Positions 1 through 6,853 of a stretch of DNA of 8,625 bases are shown piece after piece. Each line of letters begins with the position of its first letter. Positions within the stretch are counted from its first letter, which is position 1. The stretch spans positions 1 through 8,625 of the forward strand of contig JAPKCN010000069.1 of assembly GCA_028822945.1 (NCBI GenBank), read 5' to 3'. The translations under genes and the position numbers were made by a program. The stretch comes from Porticoccaceae bacterium. GTDB lineage: Bacteria > Pseudomonadota > Gammaproteobacteria > Pseudomonadales > Porticoccaceae. The notes beneath the pieces are model-generated. The model had not been told where the DNA came from and did not search any database. It saw nothing but the letters and a program-made list of their open reading frames with translations.

Positions 1-176
1 CGAACCTTGCTAAAGTGGATAATTGAGCAGCAGAAGAAACTCGTCGAATAAATGCATCCATGCATATATAAATCTCATTTGAGGTCACAACAATCCAGTT
101 GTTGACTGTCAGTTGCGGTTCAAGCAAAAATTTCCAGCCCACCGCAGGTACCCCTCGGCACGCCACCCGTAACAGC
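1..176. other. Unassigned left flank, possible gene ends
   Basis: No gene is recognised here. Two competing readings exist. On the plus strand, frame 1 reads RTLLKWIIEQQKKLVE and stops with TAA at 49-51, which could be the tail of a gene that converges on rlmB. On the minus strand, one frame is open from about 196 to the window edge (65 codons without a stop). It has a possible GTG start at 142-140 preceded by a GAGGGG-like ribosome binding site, and would begin MGWKFLLEPQLTVNNW, 34 bases after the rlmB stop. The two overlap antisense, so probably at most one is real. Neither product is recognised. A hairpin-capable CAACAA/TTGTTG pair lies at 88-93 and 99-104 but has no T run, so it is not called a terminator. 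Confidence 0.3.
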
Positions 177-908
177 TCAAGTTCCGCGCTGGCGAACTAC
201 TTCAAACAACGTTACTCCGGCAGCTACCGAAACATTTAGACTCTCAACGTCGCCTAGCATAGGTATCTTAGCTAAAAAATCACAATGTTTTTTTGTCAAT
301 TCACGCAACCCAGCATTCTCCGAACCCATGACCAGCATACAGGCTCCGCGCAAATCTAACTCATAAATCGATGTAGATGCGTCGCCAGATGTACCGACTA
401 CCCATACGCCGAGCTCCTGAAGACGCAGTATAGTGCGCGACAAGTTTGTTACCATTATGAGAGGTATAACCTCGGCGGCGCCGCTCGCCACTTTTTGCAC
501 CGTCGGCGTCAAACCTACAGAGTTATCTTTTGGCACTATGACCGCATCGACCCCGGCGCATGCCGCGGAGCGCAAACAAGCACCTAAATTATGAGGATCA
601 GTAACTCCGTCAAGCATTAAGAAAAAGCTTTTTTCTGCAGATTTTTCTGCTAATTGGTATAAAAAACTTTCGTCGTAAGTAGGGCCATCGGAGCAACGCG
701 CTATCACACCCTGATGACGGCCGTTAACCTTGGAAGTTATATTTTTGAGCGATGCCCACTGGAGGGCGATACCATGCTGTTCTGCTAATCGCTGAACTTT
801 TTTCAGGCGGTCATCCTGCCTACCGTTTTGTACAACCAACTCTAAAACACGCTCGGGGGCAGTTTTAAGCACCGACTGCACCGCGTGAATACCAAATATC
901 CAATCCAC
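177..908 (-). CDS. rlmB: 23S rRNA (guanosine-2'-O-)-methyltransferase RlmB
   Basis: RlmB uses S-adenosylmethionine to methylate the 2'-OH of G2251 in the 23S rRNA P loop during 50S assembly. It is a SpoU-type (SPOUT, trefoil-knot) enzyme. With the chosen start the protein has 243 residues, the same length as E. coli RlmB. It opens with the family's FGIHAVQSVL segment, has an N-terminal substrate-binding domain to about residue 85, then the three knot motifs: NLGACLRSA (107-115), VMGSENAGLRELT (193-205) and IPMLGDVESLNVSVAAG (215-231). The frame could start at a GTG at 920, but GGAGAG at 918-913 is correctly spaced for the GTG at 908, and that start aligns with the family N terminus. In many relatives rlmB follows rnr; here its 5' side instead faces the divergent RDD gene, so it probably has its own promoter. 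A TACAAT-like -10 is present at 982-977, but without a good -35. Confidence 0.95.
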   Translation of the reverse strand: MDWIFGIHAVQSVLKTAPERVLELVVQNGRQDDRLKKVQRLAEQHGIALQWASLKNITSKVNGRHQGVIARCSDGPTYDESFLYQLAEKSAEKSFFLMLDGVTDPHNLGACLRSAACAGVDAVIVPKDNSVGLTPTVQKVASGAAEVIPLIMVTNLSRTILRLQELGVWVVGTSGDASTSIYELDLRGACMLVMGSENAGLRELTKKHCDFLAKIPMLGDVESLNVSVAAGVTLFEVVRQRGT

Positions 909-912
909 ATAA

Positions 913-918
913 CTCTCC
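913..918 (-). promoter_or_regulatory. Ribosome binding site deciding the rlmB start
   Basis: On the minus strand GGAGAG is followed by four bases and then GTG at 908-906. This favours the 908 start over the in-frame GTG at 920, which has no purine-rich stretch before it and would itself include this site. Confidence 0.65.
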
Positions 919-988
919 ACAAAGATTATTTAACGATCTCTCGGCGACAATTAGATGCCGAAATACAGCTAAGCGTATTGTACTGACT

Positions 989-1017
989 TTGAACCACCCT
1001 CGAATAGCCTTTATAAT
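989..1017 (+). promoter_or_regulatory. Sigma-70 type promoter for the RDD gene and glpK
   Basis: TTGAAC (989-994, four of six consensus bases) is followed by a 17-base spacer and a perfect TATAAT (1012-1017). Initiation would be near 1024, giving a leader of about 26 bases to the ATG at 1051. It lies in the rlmB/RDD divergent gap and points rightward. This is a motif match only; no transcript data are available. Confidence 0.6.
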
Positions 1018-1050
1018 CGGTAATCTAATCAGCTATTGCAGCCGCATCTT

Positions 1051-1518
1051 ATGACCGAGACCAACAGTGTCGAAAAAGCAGGAATCCTGAGGCGTTTAGC
1101 CAGTTTGGTTTATGACGGGTTTTTATTATTTGCCATTGCATTGGCGTATGCCACAATCCTTTTGGTGATTCGAATATTATTGCTAGGATTGGATTCGGCA
1201 ACCCATCATGATCCTAACTTATTCAGCCAATGGCTGGGTTTCATAGGTCTGTATGCTTCGCTGGCAGGCTATTACTATGTGTGTTGGCGAAAACAGGGTC
1301 AGACACTCGGCATGAAGTCCTGGAGAATTAAATTGCAGGGCTACGGTGGCCAGCCAGCCACACCAAATCAGTGTATTCGTCGCTGTCTGTTTGCAATACC
1401 TTCGATGGCCTGCGGCGGACTCGGTTTTTTATGGTGCCTTTTGCCACCAAAACGCGCCTGCTGGCACGATTTAGCAAGTACCACAGAGGTGATCATGGTC
1501 GCCAAACAGGATGGATGA
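1051..1518 (+). CDS. RDD family integral membrane protein
   Basis: This 155-residue protein has the layout of the RDD domain. The N-terminal segment GILRRLASLVYDGFLL (residues 11-26) contains the characteristic Arg and Asp, GQTLGMKSWRIKL (83-95) is the typical central loop, and the third signature residue, Asp140, lies in CWHDLAS. Hydrophobic stretches at about 23-46, 62-79 and 114-132 suggest three membrane helices, consistent with an inner-membrane protein. The function of most RDD proteins is unknown; a few have been linked to ion or sodium/proton transport, which cannot be inferred here. The frame also allows a TTG start at 1036, but the ATG at 1051 gives the usual N terminus and a more reasonable leader. 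No strong ribosome binding site precedes either. The 57-base gap to glpK, in the same direction and without an evident terminator, suggests co-transcription. Confidence 0.85.
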   Translation: MTETNSVEKAGILRRLASLVYDGFLLFAIALAYATILLVIRILLLGLDSATHHDPNLFSQWLGFIGLYASLAGYYYVCWRKQGQTLGMKSWRIKLQGYGGQPATPNQCIRRCLFAIPSMACGGLGFLWCLLPPKRACWHDLASTTEVIMVAKQDG

Positions 1519-1564
1519 CACACTCCGCTTTTAGCGACAAAAGTACCCCAGACCCCATAATAGT

Positions 1565-1570
1565 AGGAGG
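1565..1570 (+). promoter_or_regulatory. Consensus ribosome binding site of glpK
   Basis: A full AGGAGG lies five bases before the ATG at 1576. It is the strongest Shine-Dalgarno sequence noticed in the window and points to efficient translation of glycerol kinase. It also fixes the start at the first ATG rather than the Met5 codon. Confidence 0.85.
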
Positions 1571-1575
1571 TGTAG

Positions 1576-3078
1576 ATGAACAAAAATATGGGCGCTTTAG
1601 TGATGGCCTTGGATCAGGGTACGACTTCATCGAGAAGCATCGTGTTCGATAGCAATTACGCGATCTTCTCGCACAGCCAAACCGAACTCGCGCAATTCTT
1701 TCCGCAATCGGGGTGGGTAGAACAAGACCCCAATGAAATATGGCAAACGACTCTGTATACGGCTCGTCAGGCGATGGAACAACAAGATTTAATGAGTGAA
1801 CATATCAGTGCCATTGGCATCTCAAATCAACGTGAAACAACGATTGTTTGGAGTCGATTGACCGGTAAGCCGGTCTATAACGCCATTGTCTGGCAAGATC
1901 GACGCACTGCAGACTATTGCCGCAAACACCAACAACACGGCTTGCAAAAAATGGTGAGTGAAAAAACGGGATTGTTACTCGACCCTTATTTTTCGGCATC
2001 TAAAATAGCTTGGATTCTAGATAATGTTAGCGGAGCGCGTGCAGCTGCAGAGCGCGGCGAACTAGCATTTGGTACGGTCGACAGTTGGCTGATATGGAAT
2101 TTAACCGCGGGGTCTGTGCACGCAAGTGACGTGACCAATGCATCGCGCACCATGCTCTTCAACATCCATAGCCAAGACTGGGACAATGAACTTTTACAGC
2201 TATTTAATATACCACCGTCGATGCTGCCTGCGGTCTTCGATTGCAACGCATGTTTTGGTTACACCGCTGAACCGCTGTTCGACGGCGCTATCAAAATTTG
2301 TGGTGTTGCTGGGGATCAGCAGGCGGCGGCTATGGGTCAGGCATGCTTTACCAAGGGCATGCTCAAGTCGACCTATGGCACCGGTTGCTTTGCGCTCCTG
2401 AACACTGGAAAAACCGCTGTGCAGTCGCAGCATAAATTATTGACCACCATCGCCTCGCGCCTGAATGGAGAAATTACCTACGCACTAGAAGGCTCTATTT
2501 TCATCGCCGGGGCATCCATTCAGTGGTTGCGCGACGGTCTCGGCATCATTCAGTCAGCCGAGCAATCTGGACAAGATGCACAAACTTCTGATATCGACCA
2601 GGACGTTTATTTGGTACCTGCATTTACCGGTCTCGGTGCTCCATGGTGGGATCCAGAAGCGCGTGCGGCGATACTCGGCATATCGCTTGCTACCGGACGT
2701 AGAGAGATAGTTCGCGCGGCGCTCGAATCAGTCTGTTACCAGACTCTCGACCTGCTGGGCGCAATGCATGCAGATTGGCAAACTGTATCCGACACTGTCC
2801 TTCGTGTAGACGGCGGCATGGCAGTTAACGACTGGACGATGCAATTTCTCGCCGATGTATTACAAGCCCCAATCGATCGCCCTGTCATCACCGAGACCAC
2901 GGCTTTAGGGGCGGCTTGGCTGGCTGCCTCGCATGCTGGGATATGGCCCGACCGCGACGACTTTGCCAGCACCTGGCAGTGCCAACGGCGATTTACCCCA
3001 AACATGTGTGTGGAGCGGCGCAACGCCAAGGTCAACGGCTGGAATGCAGCTATCAACCGGGTGCGCACCGCACCTTAG
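1576..3078 (+). CDS. glpK: Glycerol kinase (FGGY family)
   Basis: Glycerol kinase is a cytoplasmic enzyme that phosphorylates glycerol with ATP to sn-glycerol 3-phosphate, the first step of glycerol catabolism and a source of phospholipid backbone. The 500 residues match the family length. The N-terminal phosphate loop DQGTTSSR (13-20) is present. Glycerol-binding residues are Arg86 and Glu87 in NQRETT, Trp106 in IVWQDRRT, Tyr138, and the catalytic pair Asp247-Gln248 in AGDQQ. Both FGGY signatures are readable, at 138-150 (YFSASKIAWILDN) and about 364-384. YGTGCF (267-272) and GAPWWDPEARAAILG (354-368) are also typical. The loop just before Asp247 lacks the fructose-1,6-bisphosphate site of E. 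coli GlpK, and a C-terminal Glu used in E. coli to bind IIA-Glc is replaced by Arg481. No glpF, glpD or glpR is adjacent within the window. Other FGGY kinases are unlikely given the fully conserved glycerol pocket. Confidence 0.95.
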   Translation: MNKNMGALVMALDQGTTSSRSIVFDSNYAIFSHSQTELAQFFPQSGWVEQDPNEIWQTTLYTARQAMEQQDLMSEHISAIGISNQRETTIVWSRLTGKPVYNAIVWQDRRTADYCRKHQQHGLQKMVSEKTGLLLDPYFSASKIAWILDNVSGARAAAERGELAFGTVDSWLIWNLTAGSVHASDVTNASRTMLFNIHSQDWDNELLQLFNIPPSMLPAVFDCNACFGYTAEPLFDGAIKICGVAGDQQAAAMGQACFTKGMLKSTYGTGCFALLNTGKTAVQSQHKLLTTIASRLNGEITYALEGSIFIAGASIQWLRDGLGIIQSAEQSGQDAQTSDIDQDVYLVPAFTGLGAPWWDPEARAAILGISLATGRREIVRAALESVCYQTLDLLGAMHADWQTVSDTVLRVDGGMAVNDWTMQFLADVLQAPIDRPVITETTALGAAWLAASHAGIWPDRDDFASTWQCQRRFTPNMCVERRNAKVNGWNAAINRVRTAP

Positions 3079-3099
3079 GGTCGTCGAAAAAGTTACTGA

Positions 3100-4167
3100 T
3101 CAACGACCTCTTCGGAGTAAATAAAGGCCCGTCAACAAACATATAACAATCGGCATGACCACGGCCATAAAGGGTGAAAAACCCATTACGATGCTCGATG
3201 GCCCGAGCATATCTTGAATGATGTTAAAGACAATCCCCACAATCACACCGACAAATATTTTTAACCCTATCGTCGAAGACCGCAGTGGCCCGAAGACAAA
3301 TGCGATACCCAGCACTATCAAACCAACTATGATCAGAGGCTGTAGCACCTTTTCCCAGAATGCTAATTGATAAATAGCACTGTCCGTTCCCTGTTGTTTA
3401 AGAAAATTAATATAATAATAAAGCGTCGATGTCGATAGACCATCGGGCGGCAACACATTGACTAGTAGAAGTTGTGGGCTGAGTTCAGAATTCCATTTTC
3501 GGGTTACTAATTTATCAATTTCGGTGCGCTCTGGGTAAAAGCGCGTAATCGATATATTCTCCTCTACCCAATACTTAGAAACGTTGTTGTAGGTGGCCCT
3601 ACTGGCAAAGCTGGCCTCACTCAGTTGACTGTCTTCAGAGAATTTATAGCGCGTCACGCCAAACAGGACGCCGCCGGGGAATACCGCATTAAAATGCATA
3701 AACTCTCGCCCCTCCCGGATCCATAGCCCTGAACTGGAGTCTGGCGCTGACTCTCCCTTGCGCAAATATTCTCGCTGACCTTTAGCTAATTGATCTAGAT
3801 AGGGCGCAAAATACTCACCTAAGAGCAATCCAGCAAAGACAAAAATGAGTGCCGGACGCAAGACAAAGGACACAATGCGAAGCGTTGAAACGCCGGCAGC
3901 ACGGATAACGATCAACTCGCTATCATTGGCCAACTGTCCTAAGCCAAACAGACAGCCAACCAAGCACGACAGCGGTATGTATTCGTAAATCCTCGAAGGC
4001 AATGTGGTTGCGACATAAATCAACAAATCAACAAATCGATAATTACGCCGAATTGAATCCGCCTCATCAATAATCGCAGCGACCGCATCTAGCCCAACTA
4101 TGACCAATAGCGTTATAGAAATTGCGGAAAACACAGAACTGCCTAAATGTCTGGATAAACGCCGCAT
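3100..4167 (-). CDS. lptG: LPS export ABC transporter permease LptG
   Basis: LptG pairs with LptF and the LptB ATPase to extract lipopolysaccharide from the outer leaflet of the inner membrane and push it onto the LptC-LptA bridge. The product has 355 residues, near the 360 of E. coli LptG. Three N-terminal membrane segments (about 13-33, 60-78, 98-118) are followed by a periplasmic beta-jellyroll-like region (about 119-270) and three C-terminal segments (about 270-292, 300-318, 333-350). ELIVIRAAGVS (84-94) is the cytoplasmic coupling region expected to contact LptB, and FGPLRSSTIG (292-301) is also family-typical. The frame extends to a TTG at 4188, but the ATG at 4167 overlaps the lptF TGA by one base (TGATG), indicating translational coupling. 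The gene converges on glpK with 21 bases between stops and no clear terminator. Confidence 0.95.
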   Translation of the reverse strand: MRRLSRHLGSSVFSAISITLLVIVGLDAVAAIIDEADSIRRNYRFVDLLIYVATTLPSRIYEYIPLSCLVGCLFGLGQLANDSELIVIRAAGVSTLRIVSFVLRPALIFVFAGLLLGEYFAPYLDQLAKGQREYLRKGESAPDSSSGLWIREGREFMHFNAVFPGGVLFGVTRYKFSEDSQLSEASFASRATYNNVSKYWVEENISITRFYPERTEIDKLVTRKWNSELSPQLLLVNVLPPDGLSTSTLYYYINFLKQQGTDSAIYQLAFWEKVLQPLIIVGLIVLGIAFVFGPLRSSTIGLKIFVGVIVGIVFNIIQDMLGPSSIVMGFSPFMAVVMPIVICLLTGLYLLRRGR

Positions 4168-5282
4168 CAGGAATCTGTCACTGGCCAACTCAAGCGGCGA
4201 CGCAGGCGACGCATGGCTGGATCGACAAATATCAACGCGATACCGATAGCGATAAAAAACATATGCAGCGGCATAAGAGTCAGCGACGCAGGCAGGGCCC
4301 CCGACTCTATCGACCCACGCAAAGTATTCAAACCCACCAGATAACTCAAATACAACAGAATTGCTGGCAGTAACTTAGAATACCGGCCTTGCCTAGGTTT
4401 TGTGCGACTTAGAGGCCATGCCAGCAATGTCACTACAAACATCATTAACGGAATCGAAAGACGCCACTGCAAAGCCACTTGAAGTTTCGGATCGGATGAG
4501 TTCCACAAATCGCGGGTCGGCATCGCCTCGACCTCTATATTTTCGCGAAAGCTCTGCTCATTTGCCAAACGAATCCCATATTCGGCAAAATCAGTGATCT
4601 GATAACGATGATCTCCAGGGACGCCGTCCACTCGGTAGCCCCGATTTAAAATGAGATACTGATCGTCGGCAATTTCAGTGCGCTGCTGTTCCCCACTCTT
4701 TGCAACCATTACCACTACGCGGGCCACAGAACTTTCAGACGCTGGATCGGTCACTACCATAAATACATCTTCTAGGCCCCTCTCCGCTGACACCTGATCT
4801 GCGTAGATCACGCCCTTGCCACCGCGCAATGAATAAAACTTTTTTGCCACCAAATCGTCAATCTCTCCACGAGCCCTCTGTGCGTCGGCAATAACGCCGA
4901 CCTTGGCCATCCCAGAGGGTGACACCACCAAACTCAGATAGCCAACTGCCGCCGCTAATGTAGAGGCAATTAACATGGTGTAGAGTAAAAGTTTCTTCTC
5001 CGAAAAACCGCAGGCATAGAGCACGCTAATCTCGTTTTCAACATGCATGCGCCCCAAACACAGAAGCAGGGCAAGGAAGAATGCAAGCGGCAGCGTCAGC
5101 TCGAGAAAACCGGGGATCCGATAGCCAAGCATGGCAACCATAACACTCGGATCCATAGCGCTGGCAGCCACCTGCGCCAAATATTTAACAAGACGCCCAC
5201 TGACAAGTATCAGCAGCAAGATGATACACACGGCGAGTGTTGTCGAGAGTACTTCGCGGCATAGATAACGAAAAATAATCAC
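4167..5282 (-). CDS. lptF: LPS export ABC transporter permease LptF
   Basis: LptF is the partner permease of LptG in the LptB2FG lipopolysaccharide extractor of the inner membrane. The 371-residue product begins MIIFRYLCREVL, close to the E. coli LptF N terminus, which supports the GTG start at 5282. Membrane segments are seen at about 12-28, 56-77, 100-120, 273-290, 303-320 and 336-353, with a periplasmic domain between the third and fourth. The coupling-helix region ENEISVLYACGFS (82-94) and the loop KPRQGRYSKLLPAILLY (295-311) are characteristic. The C terminus is basic (RRLRRRLS). No strong ribosome binding site precedes the GTG. The gene is divergent from pepA across 89 bases, the same arrangement as in E. 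coli, and leads directly into lptG. Confidence 0.95.
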   Translation of the reverse strand: MIIFRYLCREVLSTTLAVCIILLLILVSGRLVKYLAQVAASAMDPSVMVAMLGYRIPGFLELTLPLAFFLALLLCLGRMHVENEISVLYACGFSEKKLLLYTMLIASTLAAAVGYLSLVVSPSGMAKVGVIADAQRARGEIDDLVAKKFYSLRGGKGVIYADQVSAERGLEDVFMVVTDPASESSVARVVVMVAKSGEQQRTEIADDQYLILNRGYRVDGVPGDHRYQITDFAEYGIRLANEQSFRENIEVEAMPTRDLWNSSDPKLQVALQWRLSIPLMMFVVTLLAWPLSRTKPRQGRYSKLLPAILLYLSYLVGLNTLRGSIESGALPASLTLMPLHMFFIAIGIALIFVDPAMRRLRRRLSWPVTDS

Positions 5283-5371
5283 GGTATTGTCTTTAATAAA
5301 CCTTGGGTGTAGTTACACAAACTGGTATCGTCATCGGCTGTATTTATCAGCAACCCAAACAGGAAGTAATC
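5283..5371. promoter_or_regulatory. Divergent lptF / pepA control region with a dyad
   Basis: These 89 bases must hold the start signals of both lptFG and pepA. A perfect 5+2+5 inverted repeat, GTGTA-GT-TACAC, occupies 5307-5318. A possible rightward promoter is TTGGGT (5303-5308), a 17-base spacer and TATCGT (5326-5331) with an extended TG at 5323-5324; in that case the dyad would sit on the -35 and spacer. For the leftward direction TATTAA-like sequence lies close to the lptF start, but no good -35 is seen. AGGAAG at 5361-5366, five bases before the pepA ATG, is a good ribosome binding site. The dyad as an operator is inference. Confidence 0.4.
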
Positions 5372-6838
5372 ATGGAGTTTACTGCATCTTCAGCCAATCT
5401 GTTAAAAATAAAAGCCGATTGTCTTATTCTAATGACCAACGCCCAAATTGGCGGTGCGTTAAAGGCTCACAACAGCGAATTGTACGGCGAGCTGAAAGGG
5501 CTTGCTAAAACGGTTGGTTTTGATGGTAAGAGCGGTTCTTCAAAAACCTTGTATACCCCAGGATTACCATTCCCTCAAATTATATTGATCGGTGTCGACG
5601 GCACAACTACCCGGCAAAAACGGATAAAAGCTATCGCTGATGCGGCAACCAAGGCGATCGCCAGCAACGCAAAGAAAATTCTTTGGGTAGCTGATGAGAT
5701 ATCCGAAGATAGCAATTGGCAGGCGGCTATGGTGGCCCGTAATTTGCTTTACGCGAGTTATAAATATGTTAAAAATGATAAGGTGCAGCCGAGCCTTCTA
5801 AAAACGCTGGTGTATTGGACACCGAGCCGCAACGTGCAACGTGCGGCCGCTGCAGGTCTCGATTTCGGAGCGGCGGTTGGCGCCGGTATGAATTGTGCGC
5901 GGGAACTGGGTAACTTGCCAGCCAATATCTGTACGCCTAACTATTTAGCTGATCAAGCCCGAAGTATGGCGAGCGACAATTCAATGCTCGAATGTAGCAT
6001 TCTGAATGAGTCGGATATGCAAAAGCTCGGTATGGGCTCGCTACTATCGGTTGCCGCAGGTACCGTTGAGCCTGCGCAATTTATTGTCATGGATTATCGC
6101 GGAGGAGCTAAATCAGAGGCTCCAATTGTACTGATAGGTAAGGCGGTCACCTTTGACTCTGGGGGGATAAGTTTAAAACCCGGCGGCGGCATGGACGAAA
6201 TGAAATTTGACATGTGCGGCGGCGCCTCAGTATTTGGTGTCATGCAAGCCCTGAACTCTTGCCAGCTTAGCATCAATGTCGTTGGGCTTGTGCCAGCCGT
6301 AGAAAATATGCCCAGTGGCACAGCCACGCGTCCCGGAGATGTGGTAACCAGCATGTCGGGGCAAACTATCGAAGTATTGAATACAGATGCCGAGGGCCGG
6401 TTGATACTGTGCGATGCCATCACCTACTCAGAGCGTTTTAAACCGCGCGCAGTGATTGATATAGCGACCCTGACCGGAGCCTGCGTTATGGCGCTTGGCA
6501 AACAGGCCTCGGGTCTGCTATCGAATGACCAAGCTCTAGCAGAGGCACTCCTCACCAGTGGAACCCACAGTGGTGATCGCGCATGGCAACTCCCCCTATG
6601 GGAGGAGTACGACGCGCAACTCAAAAGTAATTTCGCAGATATGGCCAACATCGGGGGACGCGAGGCGGGTACGATTACCGCAGCATGCTTTTTAGCCCGC
6701 TACGCAAAGAACCTCCCTTGGGCGCATATAGATATTGCCGGGACGGCATGGCTATCGGGTGCGCAAAAAGGAGCCACGGGACGCCCAGTGCCGCTGCTGA
6801 TGGATTATCTTCAGCAGTCCGCCAACCGCTCGGTTTAG
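5372..6838 (+). CDS. pepA: Leucyl aminopeptidase, M17 family (PepA)
   Basis: PepA is a cytoplasmic, normally hexameric, two-metal aminopeptidase that removes N-terminal residues, preferably leucine, from peptides. In E. coli the protein also acts as a DNA-binding factor (carAB control and Xer recombination); that cannot be assumed here. The start at 5372 has AGGAAG five bases upstream and gives 488 residues, against 503 in E. coli; an upstream TTG in frame at 5303 is rejected. The N-terminal domain is divergent, while the catalytic domain is highly conserved. Metal ligands are Lys257, Asp262, Asp280, Asp339 and Glu341, and catalytic residues are Lys269 and Arg343. All are offset from E. coli numbering by exactly 13. 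The M17 signature NTDAEGRL is at 337-344. SNFADMANIGGR and AHIDIAGTAW near the C terminus are also typical. holC follows after 15 bases, so the two are probably one operon. Confidence 0.97.
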   Translation: MEFTASSANLLKIKADCLILMTNAQIGGALKAHNSELYGELKGLAKTVGFDGKSGSSKTLYTPGLPFPQIILIGVDGTTTRQKRIKAIADAATKAIASNAKKILWVADEISEDSNWQAAMVARNLLYASYKYVKNDKVQPSLLKTLVYWTPSRNVQRAAAAGLDFGAAVGAGMNCARELGNLPANICTPNYLADQARSMASDNSMLECSILNESDMQKLGMGSLLSVAAGTVEPAQFIVMDYRGGAKSEAPIVLIGKAVTFDSGGISLKPGGGMDEMKFDMCGGASVFGVMQALNSCQLSINVVGLVPAVENMPSGTATRPGDVVTSMSGQTIEVLNTDAEGRLILCDAITYSERFKPRAVIDIATLTGACVMALGKQASGLLSNDQALAEALLTSGTHSGDRAWQLPLWEEYDAQLKSNFADMANIGGREAGTITAACFLARYAKNLPWAHIDIAGTAWLSGAQKGATGRPVPLLMDYLQQSANRSV

Positions 6839-6853
6839 CGAATCACCGTTGCA

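Noticed and set aside
52..65. Doubled ATGCAT (ATGCAT-CC-ATGCAT) as a regulatory repeat
   Set aside because: Two copies of a short self-complementary hexamer in a flank of unknown content; nothing else supports a function.
1036..1050. Upstream TTG start for the RDD protein
   Set aside because: It adds five residues without a ribosome binding site and would leave only a very short leader after the predicted promoter; the ATG at 1051 fits better.
1368..1652. Open frames of 71 and 93 codons overlapping the RDD-glpK junction
   Set aside because: They lie in alternate frames of two well-supported genes and show no family features.
3079..3108. GGTCGT / ACGACC inverted repeat between glpK and lptG as a terminator
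   Set aside because: Only six base pairs with an 18-base loop and no T run on either strand; it falls partly in the end of lptG.
4168..4188. TTG start extending LptG by seven residues
   Set aside because: It would overlap lptF further, without family similarity; the TGATG overlap start is typical.
5043..5264. Plus-strand open frame of 73 codons inside lptF
   Set aside because: Antisense shadow of a clearly conserved LptF region; its composition is that of reversed hydrophobic codons.
5303..5371. TTG start extending PepA by 23 residues
   Set aside because: The ATG at 5372 has a good AGGAAG and begins MEF as in E. coli PepA; the extension would cover the promoter region.
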